A stretch of 10,773 bases of DNA from Chitinophagales bacterium (lineage in GTDB: Bacteria > Bacteroidota > Bacteroidia > Chitinophagales > Chitinophagaceae), in assembly GCA_025355935.1 (NCBI GenBank), contig JANXYS010000162.1, positions 1 to 10,773 on the forward strand, given 5' to 3'. The stretch's first letter is position 1. Every line of letters begins with the position of its first letter. This document shows positions 1 through 7,400 of the stretch, piece after piece. Under the pieces are notes generated by a model, which had not been told where the DNA came from, searched no databases, and saw only the letters and a program-made list of their open reading frames with translations. The position numbers and the translations under genes are program-made.

Positions 1-207
1 GCTAAATCCAGCATACTCAAGTGCGTTTTTGGCAAATAACAACAATAGGACATCGGCCGGACAAGAAAGGCGGGTAATAATTTTACATGGTTGATCAGGA
101 GACAGGTAAACTGTATCAAGCATAATTTGTGGCTCGCCATCCGGTAAAGTTTTCAGCTGGTATACCATCCCTGATTCGGCAGGATTTATAAGGTTTAGTG
201 TGATCAT
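1..207 (-). CDS. Ribose-phosphate pyrophosphokinase-like protein, N-terminal part (gene continues past left edge)
   Basis: The reverse strand from 207 to the left edge is open for 69 codons, starting MITLNLINPAESGMVYQLKT. It contains a LPDGE motif (residues 21-25), where PRPP synthetases have a phenylalanine/leucine-(P/S)-D-G-E/Q motif, and ITRLSCPADVLLLLFAKNAL, which fits the family's strand-helix pattern before an Ala-Leu-x-x-x-G turn. PRPP synthetase makes phosphoribosyl pyrophosphate from ribose 5-phosphate and ATP in the cytoplasm, for nucleotide and NAD synthesis. The start lies only 4 bases after the stop of the upstream phosphatase gene (212-943), so the two are very probably cotranscribed and translationally coupled. 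There is no good Shine-Dalgarno: AGGA sits only 2 bases from the ATG. The short N-terminus resembles the divergent Prs form that I recall near nicotinamide phosphoribosyltransferase genes, but the downstream neighbour is outside the window. The catalytic half is not visible, so the assignment rests on the N-terminal pattern alone. Confidence 0.68.
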   Translation of the reverse strand, partial: MITLNLINPAESGMVYQLKTLPDGEPQIMLDTVYLSPDQPCKIITRLSCPADVLLLLFAKNALEYAGFS

Positions 208-211
208 ATTC

Positions 212-943
212 CTATTTTTTTCTTCCCTCCTCTCCGGGATATAAATCTCTTACAGTATCACTTTGCCAAACCTGTTTTGTTCCCACTTCCATCATTGAGA
301 GCTTGCCATGAAAGGCAGCACCAGTGTCCATGTTCCAAACATTTCCCGCGTGGACGGGTTCAAAGGCCCCAATGTGCAGTGTGGGTGTATGACCGATGTA
401 TATCTCGTTAAATAGTTTAAGTCTCTTCGGATACCGGGGATCACCGGGCATCAACCGATCATCCAGACACAATGCCACTTCCCAAAGAGATCTGTCCCAG
501 AAATAGTTGCTTGGGTAACGCTCATTTTTAGGGCCGCGTACGGAGGCAAAGCCCGCATGAATAAATAGCCGGTTTTCTTCGTCTGTAAAATAACTTCGTA
601 ACGATTGGTAAAAGGCAAGATGACGTGCTTTTTCAAGACCTGTTCTATTCTGATAGCTATCTATTGTTGCCTGTCCTCCACTGGTTACCCAGTCTTCATT
701 GGTTAATTCGTTTTCCAGCCATTGCTCGCACCAGTCATCGTGATTTCCTCTAATGAAAATACATTCCTGATTTCTACTTAGATCGATAAGAAAATCTACT
801 ACTTCAAAAGACTCGCTCCAACCATCAACGAAGTCGCCCAGGAATATCAGCCTATCTTTTTCGGTGAGCGAACTCATCTTTAATAATTGCATCAATGCCT
901 TAAATCCACCGTGAATATCCCCAACAACAAAAGTTTTCTTCAT
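212..943 (-). CDS. PPP-family metallophosphoesterase (Ser/Thr phosphatase / diadenosine tetraphosphatase-like)
   Basis: A 243-residue cytoplasmic protein with no signal peptide and the full calcineurin-like metal-binding set in order: GDIHG (8-12), GDFVDG (36-41), GNHDD (66-70), HAG (129-131) and GHT (184-186). The Asp, His and Asn residues of these motifs bind a two-metal centre that hydrolyses phosphoesters. The family includes bacterial PrpA/PrpB-type protein phosphatases and symmetrical Ap4A hydrolases, and the sequence alone does not settle the substrate. The length is normal for the family. One oddity is that the usual GDxVDRG motif reads GDFVDGWSE, so the phosphate-contacting arginine is absent at its usual place. 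The start at 943 is the first Met, directly before the GDIHG strand, as in relatives. The gene ends with TAG 4 bases before the prs-like start, which suggests an operon linked to nucleotide metabolism. No convincing Bacteroidota promoter was seen just upstream. Confidence 0.9.
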   Translation of the reverse strand: MKKTFVVGDIHGGFKALMQLLKMSSLTEKDRLIFLGDFVDGWSESFEVVDFLIDLSRNQECIFIRGNHDDWCEQWLENELTNEDWVTSGGQATIDSYQNRTGLEKARHLAFYQSLRSYFTDEENRLFIHAGFASVRGPKNERYPSNYFWDRSLWEVALCLDDRLMPGDPRYPKRLKLFNEIYIGHTPTLHIGAFEPVHAGNVWNMDTGAAFHGKLSMMEVGTKQVWQSDTVRDLYPGEEGRKK

Positions 944-1020
944 GTATCCTTATCGTTTTATATAACACTGCGATCTAAATCCTCAGCGCTCCCAATACCG
1001 CAGTTGGCCCTACCCTGGCG

Positions 1021-1054
1021 TTGCATAGCCAGCAGCTTTCAATTTATATTTTTG
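1021..1054 (+). promoter_or_regulatory. Candidate Bacteroidota promoter for the ParA gene
   Basis: TATTTTTG at 1047-1054 is an exact match to the Bacteroidota -7 element TAnnTTTG, with TTG at 1021-1023 as a possible -33 element. The 23-base gap is at the long end of the range I recall for this promoter class. It would give a leader of about 120 bases before the ParA start at 1180. A GGAG followed by a three-codon ATG-TAT-TTT-TAA frame (ends 1147) lies in that leader. The gap 944-1179 is otherwise without a recognisable gene. Confidence 0.4.
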
Positions 1055-1179
1055 CAAAGTAAATCATTGCATTTCAAATTATGTGATTTAACTGTTTGGC
1101 TGGAGAAGTATCAGAAAGGAGTAAGATTGAGACCCATGTATTTTTAAAATATATTATCTTCCGGTATTAAACATTTCAT

Positions 1180-1923
1180 ATGATTACAATCGCTCTATAC
1201 AATCTTAAAGGCGGGGTAGGCAAAACTGCATCCTGTGTAAACTTTGCGTACCTCGCCGCAGCAGATGGTTATAAGACCCTCTTATGGGACATTGATCCAC
1301 AGGGCTCATCGAGTTTTTATTACAAGGCGAAACCAAAAGTACACCCCGGGATAAAAAAGCTAGTAACGAAGGATGCCGACCTGGAAAGTGCAATTCTTTC
1401 TACAGATTTTGAATTGATGGACCTGATCCCTGCCGATAATTCTTCCCGTAGCACCGATATAATGCTCGAAGAAATGAAAGGAAGTAAGTATAGGCTCAAA
1501 GGAATTTTAAAACAATTAGAAAGGGACTATGATTTTGTTTTCATCGACTGCCCCCCGGGTTTTAGCGCCCTGAGCGAAAACTTATTTAATGCGGCAGATA
1601 TCGTTCTGATGCCCGTTATCCCAACAACATTATCAATCAGGACTTATCAAATGGTAAAAGACTTTTTTAAAGAAAAAGAATTGGATATTAATAAAATGAT
1701 GTGCTTTTTTACGATGACCGATCAGCGTAAAAATTTACATAATGAGATTATGCAAGAGCTTTATAAAGACAAAAGATTCTTTCAGAATTATATTCCTTAC
1801 CTCAGTGATGTTGAGAAAATGGGTATTTACAGGGCACCGATTATGGAATTTGCCAATAGCAGTTATGCCGCCAAATGTTATCGGGAACTATGGACCGAAA
1901 TAAAAGAGGGCGTGGTGGAGTAA
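1180..1923 (+). CDS. Stand-alone ParA/MinD-type P-loop ATPase
   Basis: A 247-residue protein with the deviant Walker A motif KGGVGKTA (10-17) including the signature lysine K10. The A' motif is DIDPQGSSS (37-45) and Walker B is FVFIDCPPG (119-127) with D123. These define the ParA/Soj/MinD ATPase family, whose ATP-dependent dimers bind DNA or membrane to position DNA or protein cargo inside the cell. The N-terminus starts directly at the P-loop, with no N-terminal helix-turn-helix domain as in P1-type ParA, so it is of the short chromosomal/Soj type. There is no ParB gene or obvious parS-like repeat nearby: the next gene downstream (1985-3514) is convergent and encodes a lipoprotein, and the upstream gene is divergent. 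It therefore appears monocistronic, and its partner cannot be inferred from context. The segment after Walker B (about 160-200, FFKEKELDINKMMCFFTM) fits the family's switch/helix region. Cargo positioning rather than plasmid partition is possible but unproven. Confidence 0.9.
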   Translation: MITIALYNLKGGVGKTASCVNFAYLAAADGYKTLLWDIDPQGSSSFYYKAKPKVHPGIKKLVTKDADLESAILSTDFELMDLIPADNSSRSTDIMLEEMKGSKYRLKGILKQLERDYDFVFIDCPPGFSALSENLFNAADIVLMPVIPTTLSIRTYQMVKDFFKEKELDINKMMCFFTMTDQRKNLHNEIMQELYKDKRFFQNYIPYLSDVEKMGIYRAPIMEFANSSYAAKCYRELWTEIKEGVVE

Positions 1924-1984
1924 CCCTCACAATCGCAAAAATGGAAATAATCGGATTGAGAATCTACTTTTTTATAAAAGAATA

Positions 1985-3514
1985 TTACAAGGTTATTTTA
2001 AGAGAACCTGCTGTTAGTGCTTTAGTAAACGCTGTCGGTTGTTGATTAGAGTCAAGTTTCGATAAAGTACCGCTAAATGTTGCTGTTGCAGAAGTAGTGG
2101 AGGTTAATGTCAAGGTGACTGTGCCTGAAGTTAAAAACCACTCGGCGCCTGAATTGTCGAAATAACTTATGGCAACAGCCCTTATTAAGTTAGTAGCAGA
2201 GGGCGGACTAAAACTTCCTGATGAGATTGTCCCGGTTGAATTATAAAATAATATTTGCATGTTATCCGCGCCTGTGCCCGGACTAGAAAGGTCCCCTACA
2301 ACCTGGAGACTACTTGGGAGAGTGGCATTATCGAGGGTACCGGCCAGGTTGTTATTAAACTGGTAAGCCACCCCGGCAAGCGTAGCCTTAAGGAAATCGC
2401 CATTACCGGTGGCCGCGGGCTGGAAGGCAATACTGAAGGCGCAGCCATTGGTTCCTGGCCTATAGCTAAAAGTGCCCTGAGCGAGCCCTGTATTTGTACT
2501 CGATAATGATATTGTTGCAGGTCCAGCAGCAGCAAACGATCCTGTTCCGCTAAAGGTAACACCATTAGAACTGTTGGTAGTAAGGCTATATGTTCCTGGC
2601 GTTGTTACATTTACCCCGAGTACAATAGTATTCGAAGCGGTTAAGGCTGTCCCCGCTGTGTAAGTCCCTCCAATTGCAGGGCTGGCACAATTACCAGTTC
2701 CGCCATTAAAAGTGAATAGTGCCGAGCCTGAGCCTGCACCGCCACCCCCTGTTCCAGTTGCATAGGTGATGCTGAAGGCACAGCCATTTGAACCCGGTTT
2801 ATAGCTAAATGTTCCGGCCGCAGCAGGAGTATCAAGGCTGGTCAGGGTAATATTTGCAGGCCCGGTGGCACTAAAAGTTCCGGAGCCTGTAAACGTGACC
2901 CCGTTAACGTTATTGGTGGTCACAGTATAGCTGCCAGCAGTAGTCACATTAACGCCAATGCGAATAGTATTTGAAGCTGTCAAGGCTGTTCCGGCGGTGA
3001 AAGTGCCGCCGATAACAGGTGAAGTACAGTTACCGGTGCCGCCGTTAAATGTATAAACCGCCGCCCCCGTTCCTCCATTTCCAGCCAAGAAAGGAACTGC
3101 GAATGAGCAGTAAGCTGACCCAACGTTGAAGTTAAAACTTCCGGCGGCTGACGGTGTACCGGAGCCGGTGAGACTTATCACTTGCGTACCAAGGGAAGTG
3201 AATACCCCTGCATCGGTGAAAGCAACGCCGTTGATGTTAGCAGTAGAAATTGTATAATCACCGATTGCAGTTACATTGGCTGTTATAAGGATTGTGTTTG
3301 ATTGATCCAGTGCAACTCCAGCTTTGTATACTCCACTCATCGTCAATGGAGAACAATCTCCGGGAGCACCATTTAATGTAAATTTAGCAGTCCCGCCTGT
3401 TGCTCCTCCTCCGCCAAATAAGCCTCCTTCTTCTGCGCTAAATTCCTTTTCACATGACAGCAGGCCAGAACAAAAAATTAGCAAGAAGAGAATTGAGTTG
3501 ATAGTACGAGACAT
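1985..3514 (-). CDS. Repeat-containing outer-surface lipoprotein, function unknown
   Basis: A 509-residue lipoprotein. The reading frame is open upstream to 3721, but the start at 3514 is preferred because it yields a proper lipoprotein signal: MSRT, a hydrophobic stretch, then the lipobox LLSC with C21 as the acylated residue. After the cysteine comes EKEFSAEE, an acidic/lysine stretch resembling Bacteroidota lipoprotein export signals, so surface exposure is likely (inference). A Gly-rich linker (29-41) leads to three tandem repeats at residues 43-142, 152-251 and 265-364, separated by Gly/Ala linkers. Each repeat has cysteines 82 residues apart (54/136, 163/245, 276/358), which suggests one intradomain disulfide per repeat. 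The sequence is beta-rich with many Thr/Ser/Gly. A different C-terminal domain (373-509) contains SGTVTLTLTSTTSATATFSG and may be a beta-barrel or lipocalin-like fold of the kind common in Bacteroidota lipoproteins. No enzyme motif is visible. A role in adhesion or ligand binding is only a guess. Confidence 0.85.
   Translation of the reverse strand: MSRTINSILFLLIFCSGLLSCEKEFSAEEGGLFGGGGATGGTAKFTLNGAPGDCSPLTMSGVYKAGVALDQSNTILITANVTAIGDYTISTANINGVAFTDAGVFTSLGTQVISLTGSGTPSAAGSFNFNVGSAYCSFAVPFLAGNGGTGAAVYTFNGGTGNCTSPVIGGTFTAGTALTASNTIRIGVNVTTAGSYTVTTNNVNGVTFTGSGTFSATGPANITLTSLDTPAAAGTFSYKPGSNGCAFSITYATGTGGGGAGSGSALFTFNGGTGNCASPAIGGTYTAGTALTASNTIVLGVNVTTPGTYSLTTNSSNGVTFSGTGSFAAAGPATISLSSTNTGLAQGTFSYRPGTNGCAFSIAFQPAATGNGDFLKATLAGVAYQFNNNLAGTLDNATLPSSLQVVGDLSSPGTGADNMQILFYNSTGTISSGSFSPPSATNLIRAVAISYFDNSGAEWFLTSGTVTLTLTSTTSATATFSGTLSKLDSNQQPTAFTKALTAGSLKITL
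2423..3388 (-). repeat. Three tandem ~300-base repeats encoding Cys-paired domains
   Basis: Within the lipoprotein gene, units lie at 3089-3388, 2762-3061 and 2423-2722, each encoding 100 residues. Repeats 2 and 3 are very similar (both have FNGGTGNC, TAGTALTASNTI, GVNVTT, NGVTF and NGCAFSI). Repeat 1 is more diverged (FTLNGAPGDC, NINGVAFT, SAYCSF). Third-codon positions differ widely between repeats 2 and 3, so the protein similarity seems to be maintained by selection rather than by very recent copying. Confidence 0.9.
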
Positions 3515-3537
3515 CTGTTTGAAATTATAGGTGTAGG

Positions 3538-3570
3538 CAAAAATAACGACGGATCTGAAATCTTCACCAA
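3538..3570 (-). promoter_or_regulatory. Candidate Bacteroidota promoter for the lipoprotein gene
   Basis: On the minus strand, TATTTTTG (complement of 3538-3545) matches TAnnTTTG exactly. TTG (complement of 3568-3570) lies 22 bases upstream as a possible -33 element. Transcription would begin about 15-20 bases before the ATG at 3514. This supports 3514 as the true start, because the longer frame to 3721 would place the promoter inside the coding region. Confidence 0.5.
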
Positions 3571-3679
3571 GATACTTCAAAAACAGAACTTTTAAAAGTG
3601 ACAATCTTCCTTTCGAGAAAAAATTGTTTTTATATTTACAAACAGGGTTATTAGTTTTTACAAAATAAAAAGCACGTAC

Positions 3680-4411
3680 ATGAAGAAAGAGCATTATGCC
3701 TGGTTCAGTCCTGCCTTGCAAAAAGAGATGCCAGTCGCGGCTTATGGTGATTACGGATTTGCTCTTTTACTGGTTCCGACAGCAGCAGCTGACTATTTGG
3801 AGTATGAACGATTCCAGCTAATTGATACCCTTGCACCTTTCATCAACTGCGGAAAGGTGAGGGTATTCTCCATTAATAGTATTAATAATGAAAGTTGGTT
3901 AAATACCCAGATGGCGGGTGAGCATAAGGCAATACGTCATAACCAGTTCAATGATTATATTTTTAACGAGGTTATTCCTTTCATAAAAGCAAATACTTCT
4001 GCAGAAACCCCCATAATTACCTGCGGGGCGTCATTTGGAGCGCTGCATAGTATGAACCTTTTCTTAAAAAGGCCGGATATCATAAATGGGGTAATCGCGA
4101 TGAGCGGTGTTTACAACCTGGAAGAATATAGCAAGGGCTTTTATGATGACCAGGTTTATTTTAACTCTCCCTGTCATTATATCCCAAACCTATCTGATGA
4201 ATGGCTTTTAAGTAGGATTCGGAATAGTCAACATATACATTTATTATCAGGGAGCGGCAATTACGAAGACCCGGAGGCCTCGCGGAATTTTTCCGGAGTC
4301 CTTAATTCGAAGGGTATTCCTCATGAGCTTGACATTTGGGGTTCGGAATGGACTCATGACTGGCCGACCTGGCGGGCGATGTTACCCCATTATATTGAAA
4401 CCAGATTCTGA
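3680..4411 (+). CDS. Cytoplasmic alpha/beta-hydrolase, COG4947-like putative esterase
   Basis: A 243-residue protein without a signal peptide. The nucleophile elbow is GASFGA (116-121) with S118. The likely catalytic histidine is H226 in WTHDWPTW (224-231), and the acid is probably E196 or D197 in GNYEDPEA (193-200). The overall pattern matches an uncharacterised esterase/acyltransferase-like family that I recall as COG4947: an early HYAWFSPAL segment, YERFQLIDTLAPFI, RHNQFNDYIFNEVIPFI (86-102), YFNSPCHYIPNLSD (160-173), and the terminal GHDW-like His motif. The substrate is unknown. The ATG at 3680 is the first Met and directly precedes the conserved N-terminus. The gene is divergent from the lipoprotein with 165 bases between starts, and it ends 13 bases before a strong terminator stem, so it is probably a single-gene transcript. 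No clear promoter was found; TAGTTTTT at 3652-3659 is one mismatch from the -7 consensus. Confidence 0.85.
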   Translation: MKKEHYAWFSPALQKEMPVAAYGDYGFALLLVPTAAADYLEYERFQLIDTLAPFINCGKVRVFSINSINNESWLNTQMAGEHKAIRHNQFNDYIFNEVIPFIKANTSAETPIITCGASFGALHSMNLFLKRPDIINGVIAMSGVYNLEEYSKGFYDDQVYFNSPCHYIPNLSDEWLLSRIRNSQHIHLLSGSGNYEDPEASRNFSGVLNSKGIPHELDIWGSEWTHDWPTWRAMLPHYIETRF

Positions 4412-4424
4412 TATTTTAAACATA

Positions 4425-4454
4425 AAAAAGGATGGAGTAAACTCCATCCTTTTT
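4425..4454. terminator. Bidirectional intrinsic terminator
   Basis: A perfect inverted repeat: AAAAAGGATGGAGT (4425-4438) pairs with ACTCCATCCTTTTT (4441-4454) around a tiny loop. The A tract on one side and T tract on the other give a GC-rich stem followed by U residues on both strands. It lies between the 3' ends of the convergent esterase (ends 4411) and the large T9SS gene (ends 4474), so it can terminate both. Confidence 0.93.
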
Positions 4455-4473
4455 CTATTTAGAAACGGTAAGA

Positions 4474-7400
4474 CTAATTTTTAACCAGTTTATGAGCCGT
4501 TTTTGTTCCATTTGCATTTATGACCTGCAAAATGTAAACCCCTGCCGGAATATTGTTTGTTTGCACGTTTTCAGTAACAGGTCCTGAACTTTTCACGACC
4601 CTTTTGGTCAAGATTGTTTTTCCAGAAATATCAGATAGCACAAACGAATAAGTTCCAGCAGCCATATCTGTGATTTGAACCTTGAAAGCAGTGGTGAAAG
4701 GATTAGGGTACACTGATGCTTCCGGGTTTAAGGATGCAATTTTGTTGTCAGCCGCAATTGCCGTCTGAGTGATAGTTTGCGTGCCCGTCTTTGCCGCAAC
4801 GCCTGATGCACCCTGTTCGATTATGCTAAAGCCAGCAAGATAATTATAGGTTCCTATTTTATCTATAACCACCGTAATGTTCCCGGAGTTGTCGGGGATT
4901 ATTGCATCAAACTTGGCATAGTCGCTAACATTGCTATCAGTACTGACCGTATCAGATAAATTGCCGATATAGAAAGTAGTTTTATTTCCTGTATTTTTCC
5001 TGCTGCCGTAAAACTCAACACGATATTTTTTTGATGAACTTAACCCTCTTAAAACTAATGTTCTGTAACTGGTAGAAGCAGAATTATACCTCAAAACTAC
5101 AGGTGGAGGCGTTGTTGATGCCGAGGAATAGTCAGAACCGTTATCTACTATCAGAACTTCACCAGTGATATTCGCACTTACAGTGCTTGCCGTTCTGTCT
5201 TCATATAATAAAGAAGCACTAGTCAGGCCTGAGTTAAAACTCCAGTTATTCCATTTAAGATCCGTACTTGGGTTTGATCCACCATAAACGTTTACACGAA
5301 TGGCTTTACCAGTGGTTGTTGTGATTGTGGTGGTTGCGGCGTTTACCGTTACGGCAATAAGAGAGGTTGCATAAGCCCCAAGATTATCCGTCACTTTCAA
5401 TTGGTATTGGTATGAGCCCTGGGTTAACCCTGTAACCGTTGTTGTGGCCGAATTTGGACTGGTAATTACTCCACCATAGCCCACCATTTGCGACCATTGA
5501 TAAGTTGAGATAGTACCATCCGCATCTGTCCCGGTACCTGTCAAGGTTACTTGTGAAGTTGGAAGAGTAATAGTTTGATTAGTTCCTGCATTTGCAACTG
5601 GAAAAGCGTTGGTAGCACTATTTACAGTAAACTGCATAGTGTCTTTGTCAATTGCACCACTATTATCTGTTACCTGCAGTTCGAACAGGTAAATCCCCTG
5701 AACCAAGCCACTTATGATTGTAGTTGCAGAAGTAGGAGAAACTATCAATCCTGTTGCCGGTCCGGAGACTTTTCGCCATAGATACCCCGTTATTGAACCG
5801 TCCGTATCATTACCACTACCATTTATTGTTGCACTATTAGAAGGAAGAACTTTTACAACATCAGCACCCGCGTTTGCGGTTGGAGCAATATTAGTTGCAC
5901 CAGTGCAAGAAAGCGTATTGTTAGTAGTAGAGCTTCCAGCTACGCTGGCTAGCACATAAACACTTAACCAGTTAGAGGGCGCATTGGTAATGCACAAAGT
6001 ATTGTTATAAACTGAGGAAGGGTAAGAGTTGAAATAGTAACCTGTAACAAATATACCGCCTGCTGTTGGTGGATGGTTAACCGCGTTATTATAAATATTG
6101 ACCGTTTGCTTAGGATTATTATCAGTAGTAATCAGAAAGTCGCTTACATAAAGGGAGTGCTGCCCTGTGGTACCGTTAGGATTTGTATGGCCGTCAAGAC
6201 CGCAACTATCAAGCGTGTTTCCATATATTTTTAAAAGACCATAACCAAAGGCCTCAATACCGTTACCCGTTCCTTTCGATATTGTATTATTATATACATC
6301 TCCGTTAGTATTGGATCCGAGAATGATCCCTGCTTGCTGACTGCTCATATTAATGAGGCCATAGTTACGGACCGTGTTATTAAAAATCTTACATCCATTA
6401 CGTGCATTAGATAGCTGTATACCGTCCCAATCAGTTCGCTCTACCAAGCAATTACTTATTTCGACGCTGTCAAGTCTAATAGGAACAATAGTAGTATCCT
6501 GGCCTGAATAAGAACTTAATACAGTTAACCCATCTGGTTGTGTGATACCCACATACATACCTTCACCATGTACATCATGAATCCACATGTTTTTAAAGAT
6601 CATTTTCGTCATAGTGTTAGTCGCATTTGCCCAGGTTGTTTTATCGGCATAAACCACATCCTGCTTGCAATACACGCCCGTGCTGCCGCCGTAACATTCT
6701 ACATTATCAACTTCGATATGGTGTGCCATAGTTACTGCCATAGTCCCGTTTGTTACCTTAATACCGTATGGTGTTGGGCCACCCCACAACTTGATATTAT
6801 GCGCGTTCCCTTTAATACGGAACACGGGTGTACTTACAGTTGTCATAGGCATTATTACAAGTGGACGGCAGGCATCCCCACCGATATTATTGAACTCAAT
6901 AACGCTGTAAGAAGTTCCGGTAATTTTTACGGTGTCTCCACCTTTCCATAAAGAACCATTTGGACGATATATTTCGCCCGGACCAGTTTGGCTTAGATAG
7001 TAGGTAACAGGAGCATTTGTATTGCAGCTTCCAGCCGGAAGTGCTACCGCATTAACGATTACGTCTACATTGTCTGTAGATGTAGCACCTAAATTGTCGG
7101 TCACTTTTAGTTGAAATGTATAAGTTCCCTGTGTTAGCGCACTTATAGTAGGATTTGCTGCGCTAATACTGGAAATCGTACCGCCCGTTGGCCCATAAAC
7201 CTTAGTCCATTCATACGATGCTACTGAGCCTCCGGCATCTGTTCCGCTGCCACTTAATGTAACCGAAGATGTCGGTAACGTGATAGTCTGGTCAGCGCCT
7301 GCATTTGCAGTTGGAGGAGTATTAGCGATCGTAGTAACGCCTTTTGTCTGACGCGCAAGCCATTGATATAGATTTTGATTTATGCCATCTAATGTAAAAA

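Noticed and set aside
887..1147. 86-codon plus-strand frame overlapping the start of the phosphatase gene
   Set aside because: It overlaps the phosphatase start antisense, has no recognisable domain, and its sequence is composition-driven. The region is better read as a promoter/leader for the ParA gene.
1924..1984. Possible terminator between the convergent ParA and lipoprotein genes
   Set aside because: Only GATT-GAG-AATC, a 4-base-pair stem followed by a T-rich run, could be found. It is too weak to call.
2255..2835. Frames of 64-89 codons on both strands inside the lipoprotein gene
   Set aside because: They are shadows of the Gly/Thr/Ala-rich repeat coding sequence with no independent start signal or domain.
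6538..6951. 137-codon plus-strand frame inside the large T9SS gene
   Set aside because: It lies wholly antisense to the beta-helix coding region, has no family resemblance, and is rich in His/Cys/Tyr as expected for the complement of Asn/Val/Gly-rich coding sequence.
5902..7026. Beta-helix segment considered as a CRISPR-like or DNA repeat array
   Set aside because: The periodicity is at protein level (N-N-T turns of a parallel beta-helix) with no repeated DNA units or regular spacers.
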